Assembly (NCBI RefSeq): GCF_040448675.1
Contig: NZ_CP159289.1
Location: 3,683,001-3,747,000, forward strand
Direction: 5' to 3'
DNA: 64,000 nt
Source of the DNA: Dyadobacter sp. 676
Lineage (GTDB): Bacteria > Bacteroidota > Bacteroidia > Cytophagales > Spirosomataceae
Under the pieces are notes generated by a model. The model had not been told where the DNA came from. It searched no databases and worked only from the letters and a program-made list of their open reading frames with translations. Below are positions 15,252-24,026 of the stretch, piece by piece. Numbering within the stretch: the stretch's first letter is position 1; the number at the start of each line of letters is the position of its first letter. The position numbers were made by a program, and so were the translations under genes.

Positions 15252-17198
15252 TTATTTGGTAAAATTGAAGCGCACGCCGCCCATCACCCAACGGCCGGGC
15301 ATTACCGAGCCCAATATATCGCTGTATTCCCTGTCGAATGTGTTATCCGCCTGAATAAACACGCCGAGTTGCCGTTTCAGGAAGCTGTATTCGGCGCGGG
15401 CGTTCAGGATAAAGTAGTTTTTTGAAATGGATGCCTCGATGGCCGATGCTTCGCGCTCCGCCCGCTTTTTATACAATCCGTTCAAGCTAACGGAAAAGGC
15501 GCCTATCTGGTAAATAGCGGAGAAATTAGTCAGAAACCGGGCATGCGATGACAGGTAAAACGACTGGATATTGCTTTTGTTGTCGCTGTCGAGCCAGGTA
15601 AGGCCTGCATTGAGGAGTAATTTCTGGTTGTCGGAGATCGCGCTGGCGGATTGGATATCCAGTTCGAAGCCGGTCGTATTCACCTCCGCGATATTAAGCG
15701 CGAGGCCGAATGTGCCCGTCGGTGAGAGGTTCTCTTTGCGCGGCATTTGCGCATACGGCGTGGTCACGTAATCGATCAGGTCTTTCTGACGGCGCTGGAA
15801 GAATGTGCCCGATACTTTAAGTTGGGAATTCGCATTGCCGGTGAGGAACCAGTCGGCGCCGGCTTCGTAGCTGAACGAACGCTCGGCTTTCAGGTCGGGG
15901 TTACCCACGCTGCCGCCGGTGACGAGCGTTTTGGCGTAGTTGTTAAAGCGTTCGGTAAAATCGGCGTCGCGAATGGTCTTGCCGGCGCTTGCCCGCAACT
16001 GCCAGCCTGATTTTTTGTATGACAAATTGATTTGCGGCGAAACTTCAGTGCCTATGTTCTCGCGCCAATCCATACGGACCGAGGGCGTTACAGTGAAATG
16101 CCCGCCAATATTCTGCACCACCGAGACGAACGGCGCGAGCTGGTTCAATGTATGGTTACCGCGGTCGTTCGACTCGATATTCCGCTGCTGGAAATTGACG
16201 CCCGCGATCAGGTTGGTGCCCTGTGTAATGCCTTGCTGTAATATGGCAAGCCCTTGCCACAATCGCGACTTGCTGCTGTTCGCGATAGAATGCGGGTTAA
16301 ACAAATAGGTGTCCTGTACAGATTTGAACCCGCCGTCGATCGAAAACGCGGTTTTGTTTTTCTGATAGCTCAGCCTTACCTGGTTCCATGACATTTTTAC
16401 CTTTTCGCTCGCCGTATCGGATTTCAAAACGGTGTAGAAGTTCTGCGCGGCGAAATCACGATGGTCGTAAGCGCTGCGGACGGCCAGGTTCCAGTTTGGG
16501 GAAATCGCATAACTGAGCGACAGCGAAGCGGTATTGTTATGGAAATAGCCTTTGATGCCGCGTTGCCGGACGCCCGACGCATTGTTGGAAAGAAATCCAC
16601 CTGAAACGGCGAGTCTGTTGCGCTGGACAAATGCACCGATATTGGCATTGAACAGGCCATATTCGCCGGTGCTGATGCCACCGTTCACTTGTGTTTTTTT
16701 CGGGTTGTCCTCCGCATTGCCGGCGAGCCGCGCGGCGAATGTCCTGGAAATTACGTGGATAACCCCGCCCACGGCGTCGGAGCCGTATAATGCGGAAGAA
16801 GCGCCTTTCAAAACCTCGATCCGATCGATTTCAGCGGGTGAAATAGGAATGTAGCTGTTAAAATGTCCCGTATTGGGGTCGTTGAGCCGGAGGCCGTCGA
16901 GGATTACCAGCACTTGCTGGAACGTGCCGCCGCGCAGAACGATATCGCTTTGCGAACCCTGCGGCCCGCGCGCCTGGATTTCGACGCCGGGAACATAGCG
17001 TAGCAGGTCGTCGATGCTGTGCACCGGCAGCTGCTGAAAATATTCGCCTTTGATGACGGCGATGTTGCGACCGGTTTGGGATGCGCGTTTCTCGACGAGC
17101 GAAGAGGTAACCGTGACCGGGTCCAGGGATATTTCCTGGCCGAGCGCCCCGCCGGCGATCAATGATAAAAGCGCTGTGCCTAAGTAATGTACTTTCAT
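15252..17198 (-). CDS. TonB-dependent outer-membrane receptor (BtuB/cobalamin-type)
   Basis: A 648-residue receptor with a signal peptide (MKVHYLGTALLSLIAGGALGQ) and a TonB-box-like region, EISLDPVTVTSSLVEKRASQ. The plug has YVPGVEIQARGPQG and DIVLRGGTFQQVLVILDG, followed by ALYGSDAVGGVIHVIS; a 22-strand barrel ends in an F-x-F-terminal strand (VRFNFTK). Closest in size and motifs to BtuB/FepA-type receptors, it transports a bulky ligand across the outer membrane using TonB energy. It is divergent from a MocR regulator with only 71 bases between. No vitamin B12 riboswitch is visible, so the ligand is open. Confidence 0.9.
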   Translation of the reverse strand: MKVHYLGTALLSLIAGGALGQEISLDPVTVTSSLVEKRASQTGRNIAVIKGEYFQQLPVHSIDDLLRYVPGVEIQARGPQGSQSDIVLRGGTFQQVLVILDGLRLNDPNTGHFNSYIPISPAEIDRIEVLKGASSALYGSDAVGGVIHVISRTFAARLAGNAEDNPKKTQVNGGISTGEYGLFNANIGAFVQRNRLAVSGGFLSNNASGVRQRGIKGYFHNNTASLSLSYAISPNWNLAVRSAYDHRDFAAQNFYTVLKSDTASEKVKMSWNQVRLSYQKNKTAFSIDGGFKSVQDTYLFNPHSIANSSKSRLWQGLAILQQGITQGTNLIAGVNFQQRNIESNDRGNHTLNQLAPFVSVVQNIGGHFTVTPSVRMDWRENIGTEVSPQINLSYKKSGWQLRASAGKTIRDADFTERFNNYAKTLVTGGSVGNPDLKAERSFSYEAGADWFLTGNANSQLKVSGTFFQRRQKDLIDYVTTPYAQMPRKENLSPTGTFGLALNIAEVNTTGFELDIQSASAISDNQKLLLNAGLTWLDSDNKSNIQSFYLSSHARFLTNFSAIYQIGAFSVSLNGLYKKRAEREASAIEASISKNYFILNARAEYSFLKRQLGVFIQADNTFDREYSDILGSVMPGRWVMGGVRFNFTK

Positions 17199-17221
17199 TT
17201 GGGGGTTATTGGTATCGATTA

Positions 17222-17229
17222 CAAAACTA
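17222..17229 (-). promoter_or_regulatory. Possible -7 element of the TonB receptor gene
   Basis: On the minus strand TAGTTTTG matches TAnnTTTG and sits about 24 bases before the receptor ATG, inside the 71-base region shared with the MocR gene. I see no clear -33 element. Confidence 0.35.
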
Positions 17230-17269
17230 TTATCTTGCCGGACCGTTTATATGCTCCGGTTTGAATCTA

Positions 17270-18757
17270 ATGAGTAGTCCGGTTGAAATACCTTTTAAAA
17301 ATGTAATCCTGCTGGACCGTGCGTCCGGCACGCCTGTTTATTTACAAATCGCACACCAGATGATCAACGCCATTCAGCGTGGCGTACTCGTGTCGGGTGT
17401 GCAACTGCCTGGTACACGGGTGCTTGCGGATATGCTCGACGTGCACCGCAAAACCGTCGTCGCCGCGTACGGCGAGCTCGACGCCCAGGGCTGGATTGAA
17501 ATGCTGCCGAACCGCGGAACGTTCGTGACGAGAAAAAATCCGGTAGTCCGGGGGAGCGCATTGCCGGCAAGTGTGAGCGATCTGAAACAATACCCACAGC
17601 GGACCGGCTTTGCATTCGAGGAAAGTATGCTGCTCGACAGGCCCGTTTCGCTTTCACGTGTGGACCTGGAATTCACCGATGGCCTTCCGGATGTGCGCCT
17701 CGCGCCTATGGACAAGCTGGCGAAGGCCTATTCCGGTGTTTTGCGAAGAAACAACAACCGGAAATACCTGACCTATTCGCATGTGGAGGGCAATATCTGG
17801 TTCCGCGAGCGCCTGGCGGCGTATCTGAACAATACGCGCGGGCTGCATATCGGCGCCGGGAATATCATTACGACCCGGGGCATCCAAATGGGCATTTACC
17901 TTGCATCGACGTTGTTGCTAAAAAAAGGTGATAATGTAGTTGTCGGTGACCTGAGCTACTATGTCGCCAATATGATTTTCCAGCAGGCCGGTGCGAATAT
18001 CCTTTCCGTGCCGGTGGATGACCAGGGTATTTCAGTAGAGGCCATTCGGCAGCTTTGCGAACGTACGGCTATCCGCATGCTGTACATTACGCCGCACCAC
18101 CATTACCCTACCACCGTAACACTGAGCGCCGAGCGCCGGATGGAGTTGCTGAATCTGTCGGTGCAATACGGGTTTATCATCCTGGAAGACGATCACGATT
18201 ACGATTTCCACTATAACAGCAGTCCGGTGTTACCGCTGGCGAGTGCCGACGGGGCGGGGATGGTCGTTTATGTGGGATCGTTTTGCAAGGCACTGGCCCC
18301 TGGGTTGCGGTCGGGGTATGTGGTTGCGCCGCAGAATCTGATCCGCGAGCTGGGTAAAATGCGCCGTATCATCGATCGTCAGGGCGATTTGATGATGGAG
18401 CAGGCGCTGGCGGAACTGCTCGACGAAGGGGAAATCCAGCGGCATATCAAGAAAGCCCGGAAAGTTTACCACCAGCGCAGGGATTTGTTTACCGGATTGC
18501 TGGAAACGGAGCTCGGCTCCTGTTTATCGTTCAAAGCGCCACCCGGCGGACTGGCGATCTGGACCGAATGGCGGCGTGACATTAACCTCATGCGTGTAAG
18601 CAAGGAATGTCTGCGCGAAAACCTGCATTTGCCGCAAACGTTACTCTTCCAGACCGGCCGCCTCAGCGCCATGCGGCTCGGCTTCGGTAACCTGGACGAA
18701 AAGGAGCTGCGGGAAGCAACCTCCATTTTGAAAACAGCCCTGGAAAAGACCGCCTGA
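17270..18757 (+). CDS. MocR-family regulator (GntR HTH plus aminotransferase domain)
   Basis: A 495-residue protein with a GntR-type winged helix (AHQMINAIQRGVLVSGVQLPGTRVLADMLDVHRKTVVAAYGEL) and a class I aminotransferase domain. The PLP lysine is K340 in GSFCKALAPGLRSGY. MocR proteins bind PLP or an amino compound to control nearby genes. The ATG at 17270 is used because the 36 residues upstream in the same frame are not conserved. It is divergent from the TonB receptor and probably regulates it. No pdxST genes are nearby. Confidence 0.9.
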   Translation: MSSPVEIPFKNVILLDRASGTPVYLQIAHQMINAIQRGVLVSGVQLPGTRVLADMLDVHRKTVVAAYGELDAQGWIEMLPNRGTFVTRKNPVVRGSALPASVSDLKQYPQRTGFAFEESMLLDRPVSLSRVDLEFTDGLPDVRLAPMDKLAKAYSGVLRRNNNRKYLTYSHVEGNIWFRERLAAYLNNTRGLHIGAGNIITTRGIQMGIYLASTLLLKKGDNVVVGDLSYYVANMIFQQAGANILSVPVDDQGISVEAIRQLCERTAIRMLYITPHHHYPTTVTLSAERRMELLNLSVQYGFIILEDDHDYDFHYNSSPVLPLASADGAGMVVYVGSFCKALAPGLRSGYVVAPQNLIRELGKMRRIIDRQGDLMMEQALAELLDEGEIQRHIKKARKVYHQRRDLFTGLLETELGSCLSFKAPPGGLAIWTEWRRDINLMRVSKECLRENLHLPQTLLFQTGRLSAMRLGFGNLDEKELREATSILKTALEKTA

Positions 18758-18840
18758 GGCACCGAAGGCGGTTGGAATGCTGATTTATTCAATTAATTTG
18801 GGATAAATTCCAATTTCGTGCATTTCAACCTGACTGCCGC

Positions 18841-20193
18841 ATGAACAAACGTACTTTCATTAAACTTTCATCCGCATTGATGACGGCTCCTTTACTTTCC
18901 CCGCTCGCAGGCTGGGCCAATGGCGACAAGCTTCGCAACTGGGCAGGCAACCTCGAATACAGCACCGACAAGCTGGCTCTCGGTAAAGATTTGAAGCAGG
19001 TGCAGGCAATCGTGAAACAATATCCAAAGCTGAAAGTGCTTGGTACCAGACATTGCTTCAACGACATTGCGGATACGGCAGATCAGTTCATTTCCGTCGT
19101 GGGAGCGGAGGACTTCATGGATTTGGACACAAAAAACAAAACCGTGACTGTGAATGGCGGCTTGAAATACGGTCAGCTGGCGCCTTACCTGCACGGAAAA
19201 GGATTTGCACTGCATAACCTGGCTTCGCTGCCGCACATCTCCGTTGCGGGAGCGTGCGCTACGGCCACGCATGGCTCGGGCGATAAGAACGGGAACCTGG
19301 CGACGGCCGTTTCGGGGATGGAAATTGTAGCGGCGGATGGGGAAGTGGTGAAATTGAACAGGGAAAAAGACGGGGAGAAATTCAATGCGGCAGCGGTGCA
19401 TCTGGGTGCATTGGGTGTGGTAACGAAGGTGACGCTCGATGTGCAGCCAACGTTTTTCATGGGCCAGGTTGTCTATGAAAACCTCCCGTTAAGCCAGTTG
19501 AGGGAGCATTTCGATGAAATTGAATCGAGAGGTTATAGTGTAAGCCTTTTTACCAACTGGGCTACCGACGATATCACCGAAGTGTGGATCAAGTTCAAAA
19601 CGAATAGCGGTAAACCTTTGAAAGCAATGCCGGATAAGGAATTATTCGGTGCCAAGCTCGCCACTAAAAACATGCATCCGATTCCCGAGCTTTCGGCTGA
19701 AAATTGCACGGAGCAAATGGGTGTTCCGGGGCCGTGGTACGAGCGGATGCCGCATTTCAAAATGGGTTTCACCCCCAGCAGCGGGAAGGAATTGCAATCG
19801 GAGTATTTTGTGCCGAGGAAAAATGCGGTGGAAGCTATTCTAGCCATTTCAAAAATGGGTAGCCGGATCAGCCAGCATTTATTCACATCCGAAATCAGGA
19901 CAATCGCGGCGGATAATTTGTGGCTGAGCCCGTGTTACAGGCAGGATTCGGTGGCGATCCATTTCACCTGGAAGCAGGACTGGCCGGCGGTGAGCAAGTT
20001 GTTGCCGGTGATCGAAAAAGAACTGGCCCCATTCGATCCGCGGCCGCATTGGGGCAAGTTGTTCACCGTTTCGCCGGGCTTGTTGGAAAAGCGGTATGAA
20101 AAACTGCCCGAGTTCAGGGAGCTGGCTGCGCAAATGGACCCGAAAGGAAAATTCCGCAATGCATTTTTGAATTTGAATGTGTTTAAAAAATAA
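18841..20193 (+). CDS. FAD-linked alditol/sugar-lactone oxidase-like protein
   Basis: A 450-residue protein with a Tat-like signal (NKRTFIKL) and a BBE/VAO-type FAD domain with GTRHCFND, where H71 is the expected covalent FAD attachment site as in alditol and L-gulonolactone oxidases, plus CATATHGSGDKNGNL. The C-terminus fits the D-arabinono-1,4-lactone oxidase domain. It oxidises an alditol or sugar lactone with FAD and likely acts outside the cytoplasm. The exact substrate is not determined. Confidence 0.88.
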   Translation: MNKRTFIKLSSALMTAPLLSPLAGWANGDKLRNWAGNLEYSTDKLALGKDLKQVQAIVKQYPKLKVLGTRHCFNDIADTADQFISVVGAEDFMDLDTKNKTVTVNGGLKYGQLAPYLHGKGFALHNLASLPHISVAGACATATHGSGDKNGNLATAVSGMEIVAADGEVVKLNREKDGEKFNAAAVHLGALGVVTKVTLDVQPTFFMGQVVYENLPLSQLREHFDEIESRGYSVSLFTNWATDDITEVWIKFKTNSGKPLKAMPDKELFGAKLATKNMHPIPELSAENCTEQMGVPGPWYERMPHFKMGFTPSSGKELQSEYFVPRKNAVEAILAISKMGSRISQHLFTSEIRTIAADNLWLSPCYRQDSVAIHFTWKQDWPAVSKLLPVIEKELAPFDPRPHWGKLFTVSPGLLEKRYEKLPEFRELAAQMDPKGKFRNAFLNLNVFKK

Positions 20194-20305
20194 ATAAATA
20201 GAGCGTTTGAGGCAAGAGCTTCCTCCCGTCCCGACGGAATTAAATGGATGCCCGGAGCGTTTACCTGAAAGTGACTCATCTTCCATAAGTAAACCGATAC
20301 TTCTG

Positions 20306-20980
20306 ATGGCTACCAAAACGAAGGCATTACCACCTGCGGGCGTGGAGCTCACTGCCGACAAGATTACCGAATTATATATGCATTACTGCCTGGAAAACCA
20401 TAGGAAACCGGAATCGGTGTACTTGTTTTCGAAAGCGCACGGTTTCGTGGAAAAGGATTTTTACAAGTTCTTTACTTCCATCGATTCGCTTGAAAAGCGC
20501 GTTTTTGTGAGCTTTCATAACCTGGCCGTGAACTTGATAAACCAGAGCGGAGAGGTCGACGGACTGGGCTTCCGTGACAAACTGCTGACCTATTACTTCA
20601 CCCTTTTCGAAATTCTGACGGCCAACCGCAGCTATGTGATTTTTGCATTGAAGGAAGAAAAGAACAAGCTGAACGGCATCCTGAAACTGAAAGAGTTCCG
20701 GAGCAGTTTCAAGGAATTCATCCATGAGATCAGCGACGGCTACCTGAAAGCGAAAAGCGAACGCATCCGCAAGGCACAGCAGGACGCTTTGGAAGAAGGC
20801 GCATGGATTCAGTTGTTACTTACATTGAAATTCTGGATCGACGATGAATCCGTAGGTTTTGAAAAAACAGACCTGTTCATCGAAAAGTCGATTCGCGCCA
20901 CGTTCGACCTGATCGATACTACGCCACTGGAAAGCGTGATCGACTTCGGGAAATTTTTGATTAAAGAAAAATTGAGGTAG
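20306..20980 (+). CDS. TetR-like regulator paired with an AarF/UbiB kinase
   Basis: A 224-residue protein. An N-terminal helix-turn-helix-like stretch (ELYMHYCLENHRKPESVYLFSKAHGFVEKDFYKFFTSI) has the TetR pattern of a turn followed by F-Y-x-F-F, and the rest is helical like the TetR C-terminal ligand domain. ATG 20306 is preferred over 20207, whose 33 extra residues look non-coding. It ends 2 bases before the kinase gene, so the two form an operon. I infer joint function with the kinase, perhaps in membrane lipid or quinone metabolism. Confidence 0.75.
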   Translation: MATKTKALPPAGVELTADKITELYMHYCLENHRKPESVYLFSKAHGFVEKDFYKFFTSIDSLEKRVFVSFHNLAVNLINQSGEVDGLGFRDKLLTYYFTLFEILTANRSYVIFALKEEKNKLNGILKLKEFRSSFKEFIHEISDGYLKAKSERIRKAQQDALEEGAWIQLLLTLKFWIDDESVGFEKTDLFIEKSIRATFDLIDTTPLESVIDFGKFLIKEKLR

Positions 20981-20982
20981 GA

Positions 20983-22284
20983 ATGGAGACAATTGACAGT
21001 ATCCCTACTTCCAAAATACGGCGTGCCACCCGGCTTATTTCGACGGGGGTCAAGATTGGTGGAAATTACCTGAAATACTATGGAGAGAAGATCACCAACC
21101 CGGAAACGGCGCGGGACAATCTCAATAGTAACAATGCGGAGGATATTTACGATAGCCTCAAAAGCTTGAAAGGTAGTGCCTTGAAACTCGCGCAAATGCT
21201 GAGTATGGAGAAAAACTTCCTGCCGCAGGCTTATGTGGAGAAGTTTTCGCTTTCGCAGTTTTCGGTACCGCCGCTTTCGGCGCCGCTCGTCGTGAAGACG
21301 TTCCGGAAATACTTCGGGAAATCGCCGCTCGAACTTTTCGATACATTCAATCCGAACGCGATCAATGCGGCGAGCATCGGGCAGGTACATAAGGCGACAT
21401 TTCAGGGGAAGGAGCTGGCGGTGAAGATCCAGTATCCCGGCGTGGCTGAGAGCATTTCGTCGGATCTGGCGCTGGTAAAGCCCATTGCCATGAAAATGTT
21501 CAATATTCAGGCCAAGGATTCGGATAAATATTTCAAGGAAGTCGAGACGAAACTGACCGAGGAAACGAACTACATTCTTGAAATAGCCCAGAGCACCGAA
21601 ATCGCGGCAGCTTGCGAGCATATTCCGAACCTCCGTTTTCCCAGATACTACCCGCAGTTCTCCTGCGAGCGTGTGATCACGATGGACTGGATGGACGGCA
21701 AGCACCTTTCCGAATTCTGCAAAGCCGGTCCCGATCAAAATGTGGCCAACAGGATCGGTCAGGCGTTGTGGGATTTTTATATGTTCCAGGTGCACCAGCT
21801 TCGCAAAGTCCACGCCGATCCGCATCCCGGCAATTTCCTGATCGACGAAGATGACAACCTGATCGCCATCGATTTTGGTTGTATCAAGGAAATACCGGAG
21901 GATTTTTATGTTCCTTATTTCGAACTCGCAGAACCGGAAAATCTGAACAATCCCGCGATTTTCCACGCCAAACTAACCGAACTCGAAATCCTTACCGACA
22001 AGGACTCAAAGGCAGAAACCGTTTATTTCTCGAACCTTTTCCGGGAGATACTCGCATTGCTTACGCAGCCGTTCCAGGCCGAAACTTTCGATTTTTCCGA
22101 CGAAGTGTTTTTTCAGAAACTGGCCGCACTGGGCGAGAAATATGCCAACGACAAAGAGTTGCGCAAAATGAACATGAACCGCGGCTCCAAGCATTTTATC
22201 TATATCAACCGCACATTCTTCGGGCTTTTCAGCCTGCTGCATGACTTGAAAGCGGTTGTGGAGACCAAGCAATTTGTAAGCTGA
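20983..22284 (+). CDS. ABC1/AarF/UbiB-family atypical kinase
   Basis: A 433-residue UbiB-like kinase. The characteristic K-x-G-Q-like region is KLAQMLSMEKNFLPQAYVEKF; the nucleotide-binding lysine is in KELAVKIQYPGV; the catalytic loop is HADPHPGNFLI; and the DFG-like motif is IDFGCIKE. The UbiB family extracts or organises quinone precursors at the membrane, using ATP. It is the second gene of a two-gene unit with a TetR-like protein. It is soluble, lacking the usual C-terminal transmembrane segments of E. coli UbiB. Confidence 0.9.
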   Translation: METIDSIPTSKIRRATRLISTGVKIGGNYLKYYGEKITNPETARDNLNSNNAEDIYDSLKSLKGSALKLAQMLSMEKNFLPQAYVEKFSLSQFSVPPLSAPLVVKTFRKYFGKSPLELFDTFNPNAINAASIGQVHKATFQGKELAVKIQYPGVAESISSDLALVKPIAMKMFNIQAKDSDKYFKEVETKLTEETNYILEIAQSTEIAAACEHIPNLRFPRYYPQFSCERVITMDWMDGKHLSEFCKAGPDQNVANRIGQALWDFYMFQVHQLRKVHADPHPGNFLIDEDDNLIAIDFGCIKEIPEDFYVPYFELAEPENLNNPAIFHAKLTELEILTDKDSKAETVYFSNLFREILALLTQPFQAETFDFSDEVFFQKLAALGEKYANDKELRKMNMNRGSKHFIYINRTFFGLFSLLHDLKAVVETKQFVS

Positions 22285-22291
22285 CACCAAT

Positions 22292-22321
22292 AACCGGTCG
22301 TGAAACTTTTCACGGCTGGTT
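22292..22321. terminator. Possible bidirectional hairpin terminator
   Basis: AACCGGTCGTGAA (22292-22304) and TTCACGGCTGGTT (22309-22321) pair with two mismatches around a 4-base loop. It lies between the end of the kinase gene and the convergent GNAT gene. Confidence 0.55.
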
Positions 22322-22377
22322 TCTTCTTTGCGTCCCGCCTTCCCAAGTCGACGAAACGGAACAGATTGGTTTTACCG

Positions 22378-22836
22378 TTAAATTAAATCTTTCCCCAAGC
22401 AAACGCTCCGCGACTCTTCAGGGAATTCACCGAAATGCGGGATGTCCGAATAACCAAGCTTCCGGTACAATGCGATGGCCTCCGGCTGACTTTTGCCGGT
22501 TTCAAGAATCGCGGCCCGATAGCCGAGCCCGCGGGCCCATTGTTCGAGCTCCGAAACCATGATGGAAGCTATGCCCCTGCCCCGGAATCCGGGTTTTACG
22601 AACATTCGTTTCAGTTCGATGCTTTGCGGGTCGTATGGCTTGAAACACCCGCAGGCGATGGCGATACCGTCTTCATAGGCCAGGACGACCGTCGGCAGGC
22701 CGGTGATGCGGTTGTATTCTTCGTAATCTTCCTTGTTGGTGTTATAAATGCGGCAAAGCTCGTCGTCGAGCTCGGTGGTGAGGTTTTGAAAATCGGGATT
22801 GTCGCTGGTGGTGCGAATGAGTTGAAACATGTGCAA
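22378..22836 (-). CDS. GNAT-family N-acetyltransferase
   Basis: A 152-residue GNAT fold with VFVKPGFRGRGIASIMVSELEQWA, the acetyl-CoA pyrophosphate-binding motif (RGRGIA), and AILETGKSQPEAIALYRKLGY, the C-terminal strand and helix. The acceptor is unknown. Convergent with the AarF kinase gene, it is probably a single-gene transcript. Confidence 0.88.
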   Translation of the reverse strand: MHMFQLIRTTSDNPDFQNLTTELDDELCRIYNTNKEDYEEYNRITGLPTVVLAYEDGIAIACGCFKPYDPQSIELKRMFVKPGFRGRGIASIMVSELEQWARGLGYRAAILETGKSQPEAIALYRKLGYSDIPHFGEFPEESRSVCLGKDLI

Positions 22837-23043
22837 TGGTTGATGATTTTTGCGAAGGTACGCTTTGTCCTTTGAAAATAGGAATCACCTTGTAGCGATA
22901 ACTAACGGACGGAACCATTTAATTTGCCGACATTGCCATTTCGGTTCGTTGTTGTAATCAGTGAACGTCGCAGCAGCTTGATCCCTGCCTATGTTCTTGT
23001 TTCACATCGGGTACCTTTGCACCTGGTAACCTTCCTTTGCTGT

Positions 23044-23994
23044 ATGAAGTATACTTATTGCCTGCTTGTTTTTATTTTGGGGTGCGTCGGGCACGGGTTC
23101 GCGCAAACGGGTTTCAAGGTCGTTCCCCTGGGCGTAAAAGGAGGTACAACTGACGGAAACCTTTCAGCATACATGCTCGCGCCGGCTGGCTCAGATGCCT
23201 ACGTGTGCCTGGATGCGGGAACCGTCAGCAACGGAATCGGAAGGGCTATTTCCGAGCGGGCATTCGATGTTGGCACCGAAACGGTTCTGAAGAACTACAT
23301 CAAGGGCTACCTTATTTCTCACCCGCATCTGGATCATATTTCCGGAATGATCATCAATTCGGTAGACGATACGGTGAAGCGGGTATATGCCATGGAGCAC
23401 TGCATCAACACAATGAAAGCACATTATTTCAATTGGCAAAGCTGGCCGAATCTCGCCAGCGAAGGAAATGCCCCCGCATTAAATAAATATCGCTATCAAC
23501 TATTGAAAGAAGGCGTTGAGACAGCTCTCACAGGTACCGAAATGTCCGTTCGTGCTTTCCCGCTCAGCCATTCTAAACCTTATTCGAGCACCGCTTTTCT
23601 GGTGAAATCCGGAGGAGCGTATGCGCTGTATTTCGGAGATACCGGCCCCGACGAAGTGGAGCAGACCGGGCACATGAAGCGTGTCTGGACGGCTGTGGCA
23701 CCGCTGGTGAAATCGGGCGAATTGAAGGGGATATTTCTGGAAGTTTCCTATCCCAATGCACAGCCCGACCGACATTTGTACGGGCACCTGACGCCGAAAT
23801 GGTTTATGAAGGAATTTGAAACGCTGGCGGAATTGGCGGGGAAAAAGCATTTGCGGAACCTGCAAGTAGTTGTTACGCACATTAAACCGACAGGCAATAA
23901 CGAAGAAACGATTCGGAGTGAGCTGAAAGCCGGAAATGCCCTCGGCTTGCGTCTCATCTTCCCTGAGCAAGGCGTAAAATTCGATCTGAAATAG
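23044..23994 (+). CDS. Periplasmic class II 3',5'-cyclic-nucleotide phosphodiesterase
   Basis: A 316-residue protein with a signal peptide (MKYTYCLLVFILGCVGHGFAQ, cut near residue 20). The metallo-beta-lactamase-like PDEase_II domain shows SHPHLDHISGM (92-102, H-x-H-x-D-H), a later FPLSHSKP with another ligand, YFGDTGPDE and a C-terminal VVTHIKPT. This matches the CpdP/PDE1 class that hydrolyses cAMP or related nucleotides. ATG 23044 is used because it opens the signal peptide; the frame to 22924 is not protein-like. It acts in the periplasm or outside. Confidence 0.85.
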   Translation: MKYTYCLLVFILGCVGHGFAQTGFKVVPLGVKGGTTDGNLSAYMLAPAGSDAYVCLDAGTVSNGIGRAISERAFDVGTETVLKNYIKGYLISHPHLDHISGMIINSVDDTVKRVYAMEHCINTMKAHYFNWQSWPNLASEGNAPALNKYRYQLLKEGVETALTGTEMSVRAFPLSHSKPYSSTAFLVKSGGAYALYFGDTGPDEVEQTGHMKRVWTAVAPLVKSGELKGIFLEVSYPNAQPDRHLYGHLTPKWFMKEFETLAELAGKKHLRNLQVVVTHIKPTGNNEETIRSELKAGNALGLRLIFPEQGVKFDLK

Positions 23995-24001
23995 AAACAC
24001 A

Positions 24002-24025
24002 AAAGACGGGCACCGGCCCGTCTTT
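24002..24025. terminator. Perfect hairpin terminator, both directions
   Basis: AAAGACGGGC (24002-24011) and GCCCGTCTTT (24016-24025) form a perfect 10-base stem with the loop ACCG. It lies between the phosphodiesterase gene and the convergent DUF72 gene and has A/T flanks, so it can stop transcription from both sides. Confidence 0.85.
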
Positions 24026-24026
24026 G

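Noticed and set aside
15132..17198. A cobalamin riboswitch before the BtuB-like receptor
   Set aside because: Only 71 bases separate the receptor from the divergent MocR gene, too short for the fold, and no B12-box pattern is seen.
20809..21966. A 385-residue open frame opposite the AarF kinase gene
   Set aside because: It is antisense to a conserved kinase and shows no family motif.
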